Assembly (NCBI GenBank): GCA_963991775.1
Contig: CAXDRM010000089.1
Coordinates: forward strand, 1-5,161
Reading direction: 5' to 3'
Source of the DNA: CAXDRM01 sp963991775
GTDB taxonomy: Bacteria > Pseudomonadota > Alphaproteobacteria > Rickettsiales > JABIRX01
Length of the DNA: 5,161 bases
Both the position numbers and the translations under genes were made by a program. Below are positions 5,111-5,161 of this stretch, piece by piece (the first letter of the stretch is position 1; every line of letters starts with the position of its first letter). Below the pieces are notes generated by a model, which saw nothing but the letters and a program-made list of their open reading frames with translations, was not told where the DNA came from and did not search any database.

Positions 5111-5161
5111 GTAATTTAACTTTTTAACCATACTTAAATACGAAATCGATAGTTTGATTAA

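Larger units (their letters stand above)
4743..5161. other. Gene-free region upstream of murC
   Basis: I see no credible coding region in these 419 bases on either strand. The content is a small stem-loop near murC, repeat copy F, an AT-rich imperfect hairpin (4943-4965), the right copy of the 21-base inverted repeat with a TTGACT element facing rightwards, and the inverted repeat pair E1/E2. A murC promoter must lie here if the gene is not read from upstream, but only poor -35/-10 combinations are visible. Confidence 0.6.

Overview
The window is a low-GC stretch (about one third GC, judged by eye) carrying part of a bacterial division and cell-wall (dcw) cluster, with every gene on the minus strand. 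Transcription runs right to left in the order murC, murB, a small GIY-YIG nuclease gene, ddl, ftsQ. The murC-murB-ddl-ftsQ order, the AT-rich composition, weak or absent Shine-Dalgarno sequences, and a Ddl carrying the EINTHPG signature that I recall from rickettsial Ddl all point to an alphaproteobacterium, most likely a Rickettsiales-type, host-associated lineage. This assignment is an inference; there is no rRNA or other phylogenetic marker in view.

Layout: 4743-5161 is gene-free and holds palindromic repeats, a small stem-loop and a possible outward promoter. murC (3300-4742) overlaps murB (2408-3310) by 11 bases. A 254-base gap follows with an inverted pair of palindromic repeats. Next comes a 98-residue GIY-YIG protein (1857-2153), whose stop codon is three bases from another palindrome. 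A 166-base gap with a likely ddl promoter precedes ddl (791-1690). ddl overlaps ftsQ (61-819), whose last codons and stop lie inside yet another repeat.

Function: MurC adds L-Ala to UDP-MurNAc, MurB makes UDP-MurNAc by reducing the enolpyruvyl precursor, Ddl makes D-Ala-D-Ala for the stem peptide, and FtsQ is the bitopic scaffold linking early and late divisome proteins. The organism therefore appears to keep peptidoglycan synthesis and septation. All four core proteins look intact by their motifs.

The unusual part is the intergenic material. At least eight degenerate copies of one palindromic family (ends resembling GGTCCTTCGGTACAC and CACTCAGGAACC, with variable self-complementary cores) occur in five kilobases. 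Two sets are arranged as inverted twins, and copies bracket the GIY-YIG gene that interrupts the otherwise standard cluster. A 21-base sequence containing a TTGACT promoter element occurs twice in inverted orientation, upstream of ddl and upstream of murC. The best candidate for an undescribed system here is a small GIY-YIG nuclease associated with a REP/REPIN-like palindrome family; the association is visible, but mobilisation is only a hypothesis.
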